DNA from: Firmicutes bacterium UBA5388
GTDB taxonomy: Bacteria > Bacillota > UBA4882 > UBA10575
Assembly (NCBI GenBank): GCA_002409975.1
Contig: DHOO01000039.1
Span: forward strand, 1-19,147
Reading direction: 5' to 3'
Length of the DNA: 19,147 bases
Under the pieces are notes generated by a model. The model was not told the DNA's origin and made no database searches. It worked only from the letters and a program-made list of their open reading frames with translations. Within the stretch, counting starts at the first letter, position 1. Each line of letters opens with the position of its first letter. A program made the position numbers and the translations under genes. Positions 7,831 to 14,467 of this stretch are shown one piece after another.

Positions 7831-7912
7831 CTTGGTCAAATAGATTTCTATATGCAATTCCTTTAGTGAATATTTTGCCTAAAAACTAAACTCATATCCT
7901 TGAATACTTACT

Positions 7913-7944
7913 AAAAAACCTTCCAGCTTCAGGCATGGAAGGTT
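7913..7944 (-). terminator. PyrR-controlled terminator in the pyr leader
   Basis: AACCTTCCA and TGGAAGGTT form a perfect 9-bp stem followed by a T-run on the minus strand. The 5' half can also pair with the TGGTAAGG region of the PyrR-binding loop upstream, allowing an alternative antiterminator fold. Confidence 0.9.
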
Positions 7945-7973
7945 AGTCTCTTATCCCAATATAAGATTGCCAT

Positions 7974-8004
7974 CCTTACCAGCCTCACTGGACCAGTTTA
8001 AAGG
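7974..8004 (-). promoter_or_regulatory. PyrR binding loop (5' leader attenuator)
   Basis: The minus strand reads TTTAAACTGGTCCAGTGAGG and then CTGGTAAGG, matching the PyrR RNA target. The same TCCAGTGAGG core occurs in the second site at 7008-7038. It lies just after the predicted transcription start. Confidence 0.9.
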
Positions 8005-8018
8005 TTTTTCTTCTAATT

Positions 8019-8047
8019 AGAATAGCAGAATCTATTTCAATTGTCAA
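8019..8047 (-). promoter_or_regulatory. pyr operon promoter (sigma-A type)
   Basis: On the minus strand a TTGACA -35 box (8042-8047) and a TATTCT -10 box (8019-8024) are separated by exactly 17 bases. Transcription would begin near 8012, immediately before the PyrR-binding loop. The remaining stretch from here to the glycohydrolase stop (8048-8189) shows nothing I recognise, and no convincing terminator for the upstream cassette. Confidence 0.85.
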
Positions 8048-8189
8048 TGATCATTTGAATTTTATTTTTTAACCTAAATTGCAATATTAAATATTAAGTG
8101 TGAGAAAACAGTATGAATAGGACTTTACAATATTTTTTTAGGCAACTTTTGAGAGTTCCTCGTAGAAACATTCTTCCGGCTAACTTAAC

Positions 8190-9215
8190 CTATATCATAG
8201 TCTGCATCCTGATAAGACATAACTGTTCCGCGATCTCAGTAAAATCTATTTGATTTGTTGTCTGAATCAAGTTAATGCTATCTTCTGATATAGCGTCAAT
8301 ACCCTTGAAGGCTCCACAGATACCGCAGGCCATCGCACCAATCGTATCCGTGTCCCCACCCAGATTTGCGCAGAGTCTGGCACATTTTTCCGGAACCCCG
8401 CCAGCGAGCAAAACCATAGCTAAAGCTGCAGGAACCGATTCGGTTGTATCTAACCCGCAACCGATAACCTCATAAATATCGTTCATAATTTCTTCTATAT
8501 GCTTGCCTGTTTTTACAAGCTCAATAGCAAGCTCTATTCTTTTTATAATCGAAGCGCCTATAATTTCAAATCCGAACCTCATTCCATGTTGGACACCAGA
8601 GATAGCCACTTGAATCATCTCTTCCAAGTCATCCCCCCCACCCGCACAATAAGAGACAGCAGCAGCTATAGCCGAAGCGCCGGCTATCGCCAGATTGGTA
8701 TTATGCGTCGGTAAACAGACCAGCCTGACGTTCTCCACTAAGTTATCCATGTCTCTCCAATTACTGATAATACCGATCGGAATCATCTTCATGGCTCCAC
8801 CATTAGTAACACCATATTTCCCTGCCTCCTCCATTGAAGCACCGTTTCTAATCTTCTCAAAGGCACTTTTAGTACTTGGACCAATGATATTAAAATTTTT
8901 GTTTTGATCGTCACTGATCCATTTGACAATATTTTTAATAATAGCTTGCGGATCGACCCTCCCACCGGATTCTATGATCGATTTAGAAACAATGATGGTC
9001 ATATGAGTATCATCGGTAATTTCTCCAGCTTTTAAACCTCTAGTAATTTCATTTTCCTTCGGCGCTGGTAAAAAAGTGGTAATCTTACCGAAATACCTCG
9101 TAATTCTGCTCCTTGACCAAAATTCCGACGGCATACCCATTGCATCTCCTAATGCTACTCCCATTAATGCTCCATAAATCCTTTTATAAATTTCTCCATC
9201 TAGTATTTTCTTCAT
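8190..9215 (-). CDS. ADP-ribosylglycohydrolase-family enzyme (DraG/ARH fold)
   Basis: This family uses a two-magnesium site to hydrolyse N- or O-glycosidic bonds to ribose. The metal ligands are intact: ITDDT (66-70) and GGDTDTIGA (286-294); GALMGVALGDAMGMPSE (15-31) is the conserved N-terminal block. The length is 341 residues, with no signal peptide. GGGAG precedes the ATG. It is the last gene of a cassette holding an ECF importer, a PfkB kinase and a GntR regulator. That context argues for a small imported riboside as substrate instead of ADP-ribosylated protein. E. coli YegU, from the same family, has equivalent neighbours. The exact reaction cannot be read from sequence. Confidence 0.88.
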   Translation of the reverse strand: MKKILDGEIYKRIYGALMGVALGDAMGMPSEFWSRSRITRYFGKITTFLPAPKENEITRGLKAGEITDDTHMTIIVSKSIIESGGRVDPQAIIKNIVKWISDDQNKNFNIIGPSTKSAFEKIRNGASMEEAGKYGVTNGGAMKMIPIGIISNWRDMDNLVENVRLVCLPTHNTNLAIAGASAIAAAVSYCAGGGDDLEEMIQVAISGVQHGMRFGFEIIGASIIKRIELAIELVKTGKHIEEIMNDIYEVIGCGLDTTESVPAALAMVLLAGGVPEKCARLCANLGGDTDTIGAMACGICGAFKGIDAISEDSINLIQTTNQIDFTEIAEQLCLIRMQTMI

Positions 9216-9278
9216 AAATACTTGCTCCCATATTAAATATTTTTACAAAAATGAAGCTTTTTCACAACGCTTTAAGTA

Positions 9279-10091
9279 TTATATAATCCCTTTATTTAAT
9301 CCGTATCTTACATAAATTCCCAAAACGGTAACTAGAAAAATTATTGTGATAACCAAATAATCTTTCATAGTGAATTTCATTTCATATAAAACCGTCCATG
9401 TCTTTGAAACTCCGTATCCGCGGTTTAACATGGCGATAGAGAGGTTATTGGCCATTAAAATTGAATTTATAATCATCGGAACCATAATTGGCAAATATGC
9501 TCTAATCGGTCCGGTAATTCCGTTACCTTTTAGGTTTGCACCGCGTGCTTGCTGGGCCTGAAAGATCAAGTTCTTCTTTCTTTCCATTGTCGGAATAAAC
9601 CGTATCCCAGTGGTAATAATTAACGAAATTTCATATGGAACTTTGATCTGATGTAAAAATTGTAATACATCATCAATTGGTGTTGTTAACGTAAAAATGG
9701 TCGAAATGAATATTAAAATAAAAATTCTTACAATAAGAGTACAGCCAATAAAGAAACCACCCGCACTCACCCCTAAACCATTATTAGGAAGCAGATGAAA
9801 AAGTACACGTCGACTTATTTCCGTCTTAAAACTGCTAGCCGAATAGGTAATACTTGTTAATACTATAATCAGAATAAAGCAGGGCAAAAGCGGTTTAAGC
9901 ATATCAAAGACCTTTTGTGACGGCATCTTGATCGACAAGGCGAGAACCCCAATCATTATCGCGATAATTAAATTATAAAATGGATTATTGAATAAAAAAA
10001 CCAAAATAATAATGCCGACAAATCCTAAAATTTTTGTTCGAATATCTAAACGATGAAGATATGTCTCTTTAGACATGTATTCTAAAAACAT
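9279..10091 (-). CDS. ecfT: ECF transporter transmembrane component EcfT
   Basis: EcfT is the membrane scaffold that couples ATP hydrolysis by EcfA to substrate release by the S component. The protein is hydrophobic with about five to six helices. It has both coupling motifs that insert into the ATPases: QARG in QAQQARGANLKG (Arg183) and NRG in MLNRGYGV (Arg224). The length is 270 residues. The ATG starts 3 bases after the EcfA stop, with GGAGGGG at the end of the EcfA gene as ribosome binding site. Because a dedicated S component sits in the same operon, this looks like a group I (dedicated) ECF system. Confidence 0.93.
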   Translation of the reverse strand: MFLEYMSKETYLHRLDIRTKILGFVGIIILVFLFNNPFYNLIIAIMIGVLALSIKMPSQKVFDMLKPLLPCFILIIVLTSITYSASSFKTEISRRVLFHLLPNNGLGVSAGGFFIGCTLIVRIFILIFISTIFTLTTPIDDVLQFLHQIKVPYEISLIITTGIRFIPTMERKKNLIFQAQQARGANLKGNGITGPIRAYLPIMVPMIINSILMANNLSIAMLNRGYGVSKTWTVLYEMKFTMKDYLVITIIFLVTVLGIYVRYGLNKGII

Positions 10092-10094
10092 GGT

Positions 10095-11831
10095 TCACCC
10101 CTCCAAACTTTCTAAAATTGCAGTTGTTAATTCTTGTTCATCAAGAGCAATATCCTTCATCCCTAAATCTTTTAGGCGCAAAGATAGTAACGGAATTTGC
10201 GGAGGCATTACATATGCGCTTTTTAACTGTTGAAACTCAGAGAATACCTCTCGAGTTCTCCCGTCCATTAGTACCTGACCCGCTTTCATAACAATGATTC
10301 TTTCTGCATATTTAGCTACTATATCCATATCATGAGTAATCATAATAATTGTAGTTCCGTTTTTATGCAGGGTTTTGATCAGCTCCATCATCCGATTGAT
10401 ACCGTTCCAATCCAAGCCAGTAGTAGGTTCATCAACAACCAGTATCTTTGGTTCAATAGCAAGAATGGAAGCAACAGCGATCATTTGTCTTTCACCTTTA
10501 CCAAGTGAAAAAGGATGAGCATTTCTAAATTTGGTTAAACTTGTTAATTCTAAAACCCTTTCAGTCCTTTCTTTAATCTCCTGTGCTGAAAATCCCGCAT
10601 TTTTCAAACCGTATTCAATCTCTTTTTCTACCGTAACACAGAAAATTTGATGATCAGGGTTTTGAAATACATAACCCACTTCTTTGGCCAACTGAGCAAG
10701 TTCAAAATCTTTACTGTTTTTTTTGTTAATTATAACCTGACCAGCAGTAGGCTTTAAAAGTCCGTTTAAATGTTTTGCTAAAGTCGTCTTACCAGCACCA
10801 TTTTGCCCGATTAAAGCAATAAATTCCCCCTGATTGATATCTAAATTGATTTTTTTTAATGCCAACTTTCCACTAGAATAGTGATAGTCTACATCCTTTA
10901 TCTGTAATATAGGACGGTCATCAGTTAGAGTTGTAGAAGCCATTAAATCTATTGAACAACCGGTAAACATTGCCTTTCTATCGGTAAATAATCTTCGGAT
11001 AATCAATTCGGCCTCATCAATATCTAACGGAATTTGGTCATATTCAATCAGACCTTTTTTATATAAACTCCAACCGATTATACTTACAGGAATGGGTTTT
11101 ATACAAAAAGAGTTTAACTTTTCAATATCCCTAAATAATAACTTCGGTTCTCCTTGCCAAACGACACTGCAATTATTAATCACAATTAGTTCATCGGCTT
11201 TGTCAATAATTTCCTGACTCGAATGCTCAATTCCGATTAGGGTTAGCCTATTCTCTTTTCGTAAATCATCAATAGTAGTATAAATCTCCATTCTTCCAAT
11301 AGGATCTAGTTCGGATGTAGGCTCATCCAAGACTAATATCTTAGGCATCATAGCAAGTACTCCAGCAATAGCCAACCTTTGCTTTTCTCCACCAGATAAT
11401 TCACCAGTATTTCTTTTTTTATACCCATCTAATCTTACACGAGACAAAGCTTCATCTACTCTGTTGCTAATCTCTTCTTTGGGAATAGAAAAATTTCTCG
11501 GCCCAAAAGCAGTATCTTCTTCAACTGTTCTACCAAAGATCTGAGTTTCTGCATCTTGTAAAACCAGCCCAATATATTTTACCAGGGTTTGGACTCTAAA
11601 ATTACTTATGTTCTGTCCCGCCACGGTTATTTCTCCGGTTAACTTACCTTCAAACAGTTGAGGAATTAACCCGTTCAAACACGAGACCAAGGTGGTTTTT
11701 CCCGCGCCTGTCGGTCCCATAATAACTGTAAATTTCGCTTCTTTAATATTTAAGTCAATATTTTTCAGTACTTCTTCGTCGGCATTAGGATATGAGTATG
11801 ATACATTATTGTAGTTAATTATATTCTTCAA
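10095..11831 (-). CDS. Fused double ECF transporter ATPase (EcfA-EcfA')
   Basis: Two complete ABC ATPase domains lie in one 578-residue chain, replacing the usual EcfA/EcfA' pair. Domain 1 has Walker A GPTGAGKT (39-46), a Q-loop near Gln92, signature LSGGEKQR (145-152), Walker B VLDEP and the switch His203. Domain 2 has Walker A GQNGAGKT (342-349), a divergent signature SLGKGERQ (442-449), Walker B VVDEP and His500. A linker of about 70 residues joins them. I chose the TTG at 11831, which has GAGG 8 bases upstream; a GTG three codons earlier lacks a site. It is followed immediately by ecfT, and a terminator-like hairpin separates it from the S component. Confidence 0.94.
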   Translation of the reverse strand: MKNIINYNNVSYSYPNADEEVLKNIDLNIKEAKFTVIMGPTGAGKTTLVSCLNGLIPQLFEGKLTGEITVAGQNISNFRVQTLVKYIGLVLQDAETQIFGRTVEEDTAFGPRNFSIPKEEISNRVDEALSRVRLDGYKKRNTGELSGGEKQRLAIAGVLAMMPKILVLDEPTSELDPIGRMEIYTTIDDLRKENRLTLIGIEHSSQEIIDKADELIVINNCSVVWQGEPKLLFRDIEKLNSFCIKPIPVSIIGWSLYKKGLIEYDQIPLDIDEAELIIRRLFTDRKAMFTGCSIDLMASTTLTDDRPILQIKDVDYHYSSGKLALKKINLDINQGEFIALIGQNGAGKTTLAKHLNGLLKPTAGQVIINKKNSKDFELAQLAKEVGYVFQNPDHQIFCVTVEKEIEYGLKNAGFSAQEIKERTERVLELTSLTKFRNAHPFSLGKGERQMIAVASILAIEPKILVVDEPTTGLDWNGINRMMELIKTLHKNGTTIIMITHDMDIVAKYAERIIVMKAGQVLMDGRTREVFSEFQQLKSAYVMPPQIPLLSLRLKDLGMKDIALDEQELTTAILESLEG

Positions 11832-11864
11832 AAGATACACCTCAATTTCATCTTGGCGTTATTT

Positions 11865-11909
11865 AAAAAATAAAGGGATGATTACGTTTATCATCTCGTG
11901 ACCATCCCT
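11865..11909 (-). terminator. Terminator-like hairpin between S component and EcfA genes
   Basis: On the minus strand AGGGATG pairs with CATCCCT (7 bp), followed by TTA and six T. An overlapping inner stem, GATGAT with ATCATC around a 7-base loop, shares the bases CATC, so the two folds exclude each other. Partial termination would lower ATPase/EcfT expression relative to the S component. Confidence 0.6.
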
Positions 11910-11938
11910 ATATAATAAATTAGATAATTAAAAGAAAG

Positions 11939-12466
11939 CTAGATAAGCTTACTACCTTGCACAAATTTAAAAGCAATAGCAGAAATTATGATATTCACTG
12001 CTGAAGCCAGTAACAGGAAAGGCATAGTACCAAATACCATTCCCCACCCTCCAACAAAAACTAGCAGAAAACAAGTAACTACACCATTTAGAAGAGATAC
12101 AAGTACAATAGCAGGTATAATGCCATATTTAATTTTGAATGCTACCCATCGGTAGACCAAAGACCACAACATCATAGCCAAAGCAATCACAACATGAATT
12201 GGTATACTTAACGGAAAACCACAAACCGCTGCCGAAAGAATATGACCAATCCCAATAACAATTGCCCCTTCAACTCCGCCGAAAGCCAGAGCACAAAAAT
12301 ACCCAGGAGCTGAATCAAGACCAATCGTTCCTATAGGGCTTGGAATTTTAATCATTGCTCCCACCGCACTCAAGGCAAGGAAAATAGCAATAATCGAAAC
12401 TCTTTTGACACTCCATAAATTTTTTTTGAGATCCTTTTTTTCCTGAATAATCTCCATATTGTTCAT
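11939..12466 (-). CDS. ECF transporter substrate-binding (S) component
   Basis: S components are small integral membrane proteins that bind one substrate tightly and give the ECF importer its specificity. This one has 175 residues and about six hydrophobic segments. A cytoplasmic N-terminus rich in Lys and Glu is followed by SVKRVSIIAIFLALSAVG. The alanine/small-residue pattern of that first helix fits the EcfT-docking surface of S components. The conserved-looking segments IKIPSPIGTIGLDSAPGYF and GFPLSIPIH probably line the binding pocket. AGGAGGGG lies 8 bases before the ATG. I cannot assign the substrate from sequence. The kinase and glycohydrolase neighbours suggest an N-riboside; a ribazole-like or other vitamin riboside remains possible. 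Confidence 0.85.
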   Translation of the reverse strand: MNNMEIIQEKKDLKKNLWSVKRVSIIAIFLALSAVGAMIKIPSPIGTIGLDSAPGYFCALAFGGVEGAIVIGIGHILSAAVCGFPLSIPIHVVIALAMMLWSLVYRWVAFKIKYGIIPAIVLVSLLNGVVTCFLLVFVGGWGMVFGTMPFLLLASAVNIIISAIAFKFVQGSKLI

Positions 12467-12548
12467 CTTTCAAACCCCTCCTAAATTTTTGTTATGATAT
12501 GACCTGAATCTTCAACAAAGATAACTAACTTTTTTCAACCATTACTTT

Positions 12549-13472
12549 TTATAATTCCTTCAAGATTGTCTTTACTTTTTCAAGATCAGGACTGGTCCGG
12601 GCGCCTAATCTACTGCAAGTTAAGCCCGCACATACCGAGGAAAACTCCATCGCTTCTTTGATCTTCATTTTTCTTATAAAGAAGGCATACATAAAAGCAC
12701 CAATGAAAGAGTCTCCGGCGCCAGTAGTATCCACCACCTGAACTTCAAAGACAGGAACCTGAAGATGAAAATCTTTTGTCACCGCTAGAGAACCCTTTTC
12801 ACCAAGTGTCAACAATAGAAGGCCATCATACAACCGCGAAAACTGTTTAACTCCTTTTTGGTAGTCATCAGTTCCGGTCAATGCATAAAAGGCTTCTCGA
12901 CAAGGAGCAAATACATCCACATACTTCAAGGAATCTAGTATTGCGTCTTTGGAAACACCGAAATTCTCCATTAATGGTAGGCCGATCTGCACATTAATAA
13001 CTGTCTTCAACCCTGATTCTTTTGCTTTTTTCAAAGCATCTATAGCTGGCTCCCCGGGGAGTAAATCCGTATAAAAAATCTTGCCAGTCTTAATAAATTC
13101 TGTATCAACATCTTCTTTACGTAAGGTCAGGAAGACATCTCCCATATTAAGCATAATAAATTTCTTACCTTCTTGGTCTACAACAACAAGCGTATGAAGG
13201 GATGTCCCTCCTTTTTTTACGATCATGCTCTCGGTTATGACGTTTTCTCTTTCCAAACTGTTCTTGATACCTTTTCCTACTCCATCATCTCCAATTTGAG
13301 AAATGAAACCACATTTTGCTCCTAGTCTGCTTGCCTGAACAATAACATTGGTAGCGCTTCCTCCTTCCAAATAACTTTGTTTATTCACCAAACAAAACCC
13401 ATCCTCTTTTGGTAATGAATCTACCTGCATGATGACATCCATAGCTACCGTTCCCAAACCTATAATATCCAA
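12549..13472 (-). CDS. PfkB-family carbohydrate/nucleoside kinase
   Basis: The ribokinase (PfkB) fold phosphorylates a sugar or nucleoside hydroxyl with ATP. The first PfkB signature region, GGSATNVIVQASRLGA (37-52), and the second, DTTGAGDSFIGAF (248-260), are intact; Asp254 is the expected catalytic base and GAG the anion hole. The length is 307 residues. The start is a TTG at 13472, with GGAGG 7 bases upstream and the usual MDIIGLGTVAMD opening. It lies 59 bases after gntR. Context suggests it acts on the substrate imported by the ECF system or on the ribose released from it. E. coli YegV occupies the same position in yegTUVW. Confidence 0.9.
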   Translation of the reverse strand: MDIIGLGTVAMDVIMQVDSLPKEDGFCLVNKQSYLEGGSATNVIVQASRLGAKCGFISQIGDDGVGKGIKNSLERENVITESMIVKKGGTSLHTLVVVDQEGKKFIMLNMGDVFLTLRKEDVDTEFIKTGKIFYTDLLPGEPAIDALKKAKESGLKTVINVQIGLPLMENFGVSKDAILDSLKYVDVFAPCREAFYALTGTDDYQKGVKQFSRLYDGLLLLTLGEKGSLAVTKDFHLQVPVFEVQVVDTTGAGDSFIGAFMYAFFIRKMKIKEAMEFSSVCAGLTCSRLGARTSPDLEKVKTILKEL

Positions 13473-13497
13473 TTTTATCCCTCCATTTTATTGTAGT

Positions 13498-13521
13498 TTA
13501 AGGAATTGCATAATTCAATTA
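13498..13521 (-). repeat. 24-base motif shared with the pyrR leader
   Basis: This copy matches 7628-7651 at 21 of 24 positions. It lies in the gntR-pfkB gap, 26 bases upstream of the pfkB TTG start. The role is unknown. Confidence 0.4.
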
Positions 13522-13531
13522 TTTATAGAAA

Positions 13532-14248
13532 TCATGTATTCGATCTTAATGTGTAAACCTGCTTAAAACGGTCACTACGGATAAATATCTTACTATACTC
13601 TACTAATATATGGTTGTTACCATATGCCAAACGTTCAATACAAAGCACAGGATCATTCTTAGCTATATGTAAGGTTTTAGCCTGAGCGCTTGTTGCTTTG
13701 ACAGCTGTAACCACATCCTCTGTTACAATGATATTAATATGGTAGAATTTTTTAAGTATCATATAAAGCGATTGCTCCTTAGAAAAAACTGACTGGTCAA
13801 AAGTATGCAATAATTGACACGGAATATATGAAGTATTGATAGTAATCGGTTCTTCATCAGCAGTTCTCACTCTATAAATCTCAAACACTTCTTCCCCTTC
13901 AGACAAATCCAGTTTTACGTGTACTCCATCCGGCGCTTTCATTCTCTTTACACTAAAATCCTTGATCGATGGAACCAATCCCTGTTGCTTCATGAGTTCG
14001 GTAAAACTCATTAAAGAAGATATTTTGTAACTAAGTCTGGAAGGAGTAACCTTAGTACCTTTTCCCCTGATTATAGTAACCAAACCATCTGATATCAATA
14101 ATCGTATAGCTTGTCTGATAGTAGTTCTGCTGACATTGTAGACTTTTTGCAGTTCAGCTTCACTAGGAAGATAATCACCCTTTTTGTAAAACTTTTCATT
14201 TATCTTATTTTCAATATCGCTTTTAACTGTAATATATAAAGGTTCCAT
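13532..14248 (-). CDS. GntR-family (HutC subfamily) transcriptional regulator
   Basis: The N-terminal winged helix-turn-helix spans about residues 5-70, with the recognition region NVSRTTIRQAIRLL (38-51) and wing GKGTKV. Residues from about 85 to 232 fit a UTRA ligand-binding domain, including GEEVFEIYRVRTADEEPI. The length, 238 residues, is normal. GGGAGG precedes the ATG. The gene heads the cassette and is preceded by its own promoter and the palindrome TGACGTCA, which suggests autorepression of the whole operon, relieved by the imported substrate or a phosphorylated product. E. coli YegW is an analogue by context. The effector is unknown. Confidence 0.93.
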   Translation of the reverse strand: MEPLYITVKSDIENKINEKFYKKGDYLPSEAELQKVYNVSRTTIRQAIRLLISDGLVTIIRGKGTKVTPSRLSYKISSLMSFTELMKQQGLVPSIKDFSVKRMKAPDGVHVKLDLSEGEEVFEIYRVRTADEEPITINTSYIPCQLLHTFDQSVFSKEQSLYMILKKFYHINIIVTEDVVTAVKATSAQAKTLHIAKNDPVLCIERLAYGNNHILVEYSKIFIRSDRFKQVYTLRSNT

Positions 14249-14274
14249 AGCGACCTCCCGACCTGATGATGTTG

Positions 14275-14282
14275 TGACGTCA
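14275..14282. promoter_or_regulatory. Candidate GntR operator, TGACGTCA palindrome
   Basis: This perfect 8-bp palindrome is flanked by near-repeats GATGATGT and CATGATGT on the plus strand. It lies about 10-17 bases downstream of the predicted start of transcription, where a bound regulator would block the cassette promoter. Assignment to the adjacent GntR protein is inferred. Confidence 0.5.
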
Positions 14283-14298
14283 TGATGTCCTTAAATAT

Positions 14299-14327
14299 AA
14301 GATAACATTAACCATCGCTAAAGTCAA
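14299..14327 (-). promoter_or_regulatory. Promoter of the gntR-pfkB-ECF-glycohydrolase cassette
   Basis: The minus strand has TTGACT (14322-14327) and TATCTT (14299-14304) separated by 17 bases, a good sigma-A pattern. Initiation would fall near 14292, giving a short leader of about 45 bases before gntR. Confidence 0.75.
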
Positions 14328-14368
14328 CAATTTTTACCGAAACTAACAAAACCATCAACCTTTATCCC

Positions 14369-14401
14369 GAAAACACTTCGCTCTTGTCAATCAATGTCAA
14401 C
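14369..14401 (-). repeat. Intergenic repeat, copy 3 (diverged)
   Basis: GAAAACACTTCG (14369-14380) is identical to copies 1 and 2. After a 2-base deletion, TTGTC and ATCAA align with copy 2. It lies upstream of the cassette promoter. It runs into a cluster of TGTCAA/TTGACA hexamers (14385-14441). Confidence 0.6.
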
Positions 14402-14441
14402 TTACATTTTCATCTTATTGCTTGTCAAGGAGTAATTGACA
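14385..14441. repeat. Cluster of four TGTCAA/TTGACA hexamers
   Basis: TGTCAA occurs at 14385-14390, 14395-14400 and 14423-14428, and its inverse TTGACA at 14436-14441; the last two form an inverted pair around 7 bases. This could be a regulator-binding array or spare -35 boxes. I see no matching -10 box I would defend. Confidence 0.35.
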
Positions 14442-14467
14442 TAAGCTTTTTGCGTTGTATCCTTATT

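Larger units (their letters stand above)
7596..7912 (-). other. Long untranslated leader segment between attenuator and pyrR
   Basis: About 317 bases lie between the pyr attenuator terminator and the pyrR start. The segment holds the inverted repeat copy at 7800-7830, the 24-base shared motif and the pyrR ribosome binding site (7603-7609). It is AT-rich. I see only tiny open frames of about ten codons and no second promoter I would defend. Confidence 0.6.

Noticed and set aside
7596..7912. Tiny open frames of about 10 codons in the pyr leader as possible leader peptides
   Set aside because: They have weak ribosome binding sites and no pyrimidine-codon pattern, and PyrR attenuation does not need a leader peptide.
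7701..8078. 11-base inverted pair TTTAGGTTAAA / TTTAACCTAAA flanking the pyr leader
   Set aside because: It is short and AT-rich in an AT-rich region, so chance is a sufficient explanation.
8048..8189. Terminator after the glycohydrolase gene
   Set aside because: Only weak short stems without a proper T-run are present, so I do not call one.
10095..11831. Divergent signature SLGKGERQ in the second ATPase domain as a sign of an inactive half
   Set aside because: Walker A, Walker B and the switch histidine are intact, and similar KGERQ signatures occur in fused ECF ATPases, so no loss of function is implied.
14384..14412. Extra promoter with TTGACA at the repeat copy 3
   Set aside because: The best -10 at suitable spacing is GATAAA or GGATAA, much weaker than the promoter at 14299-14327.
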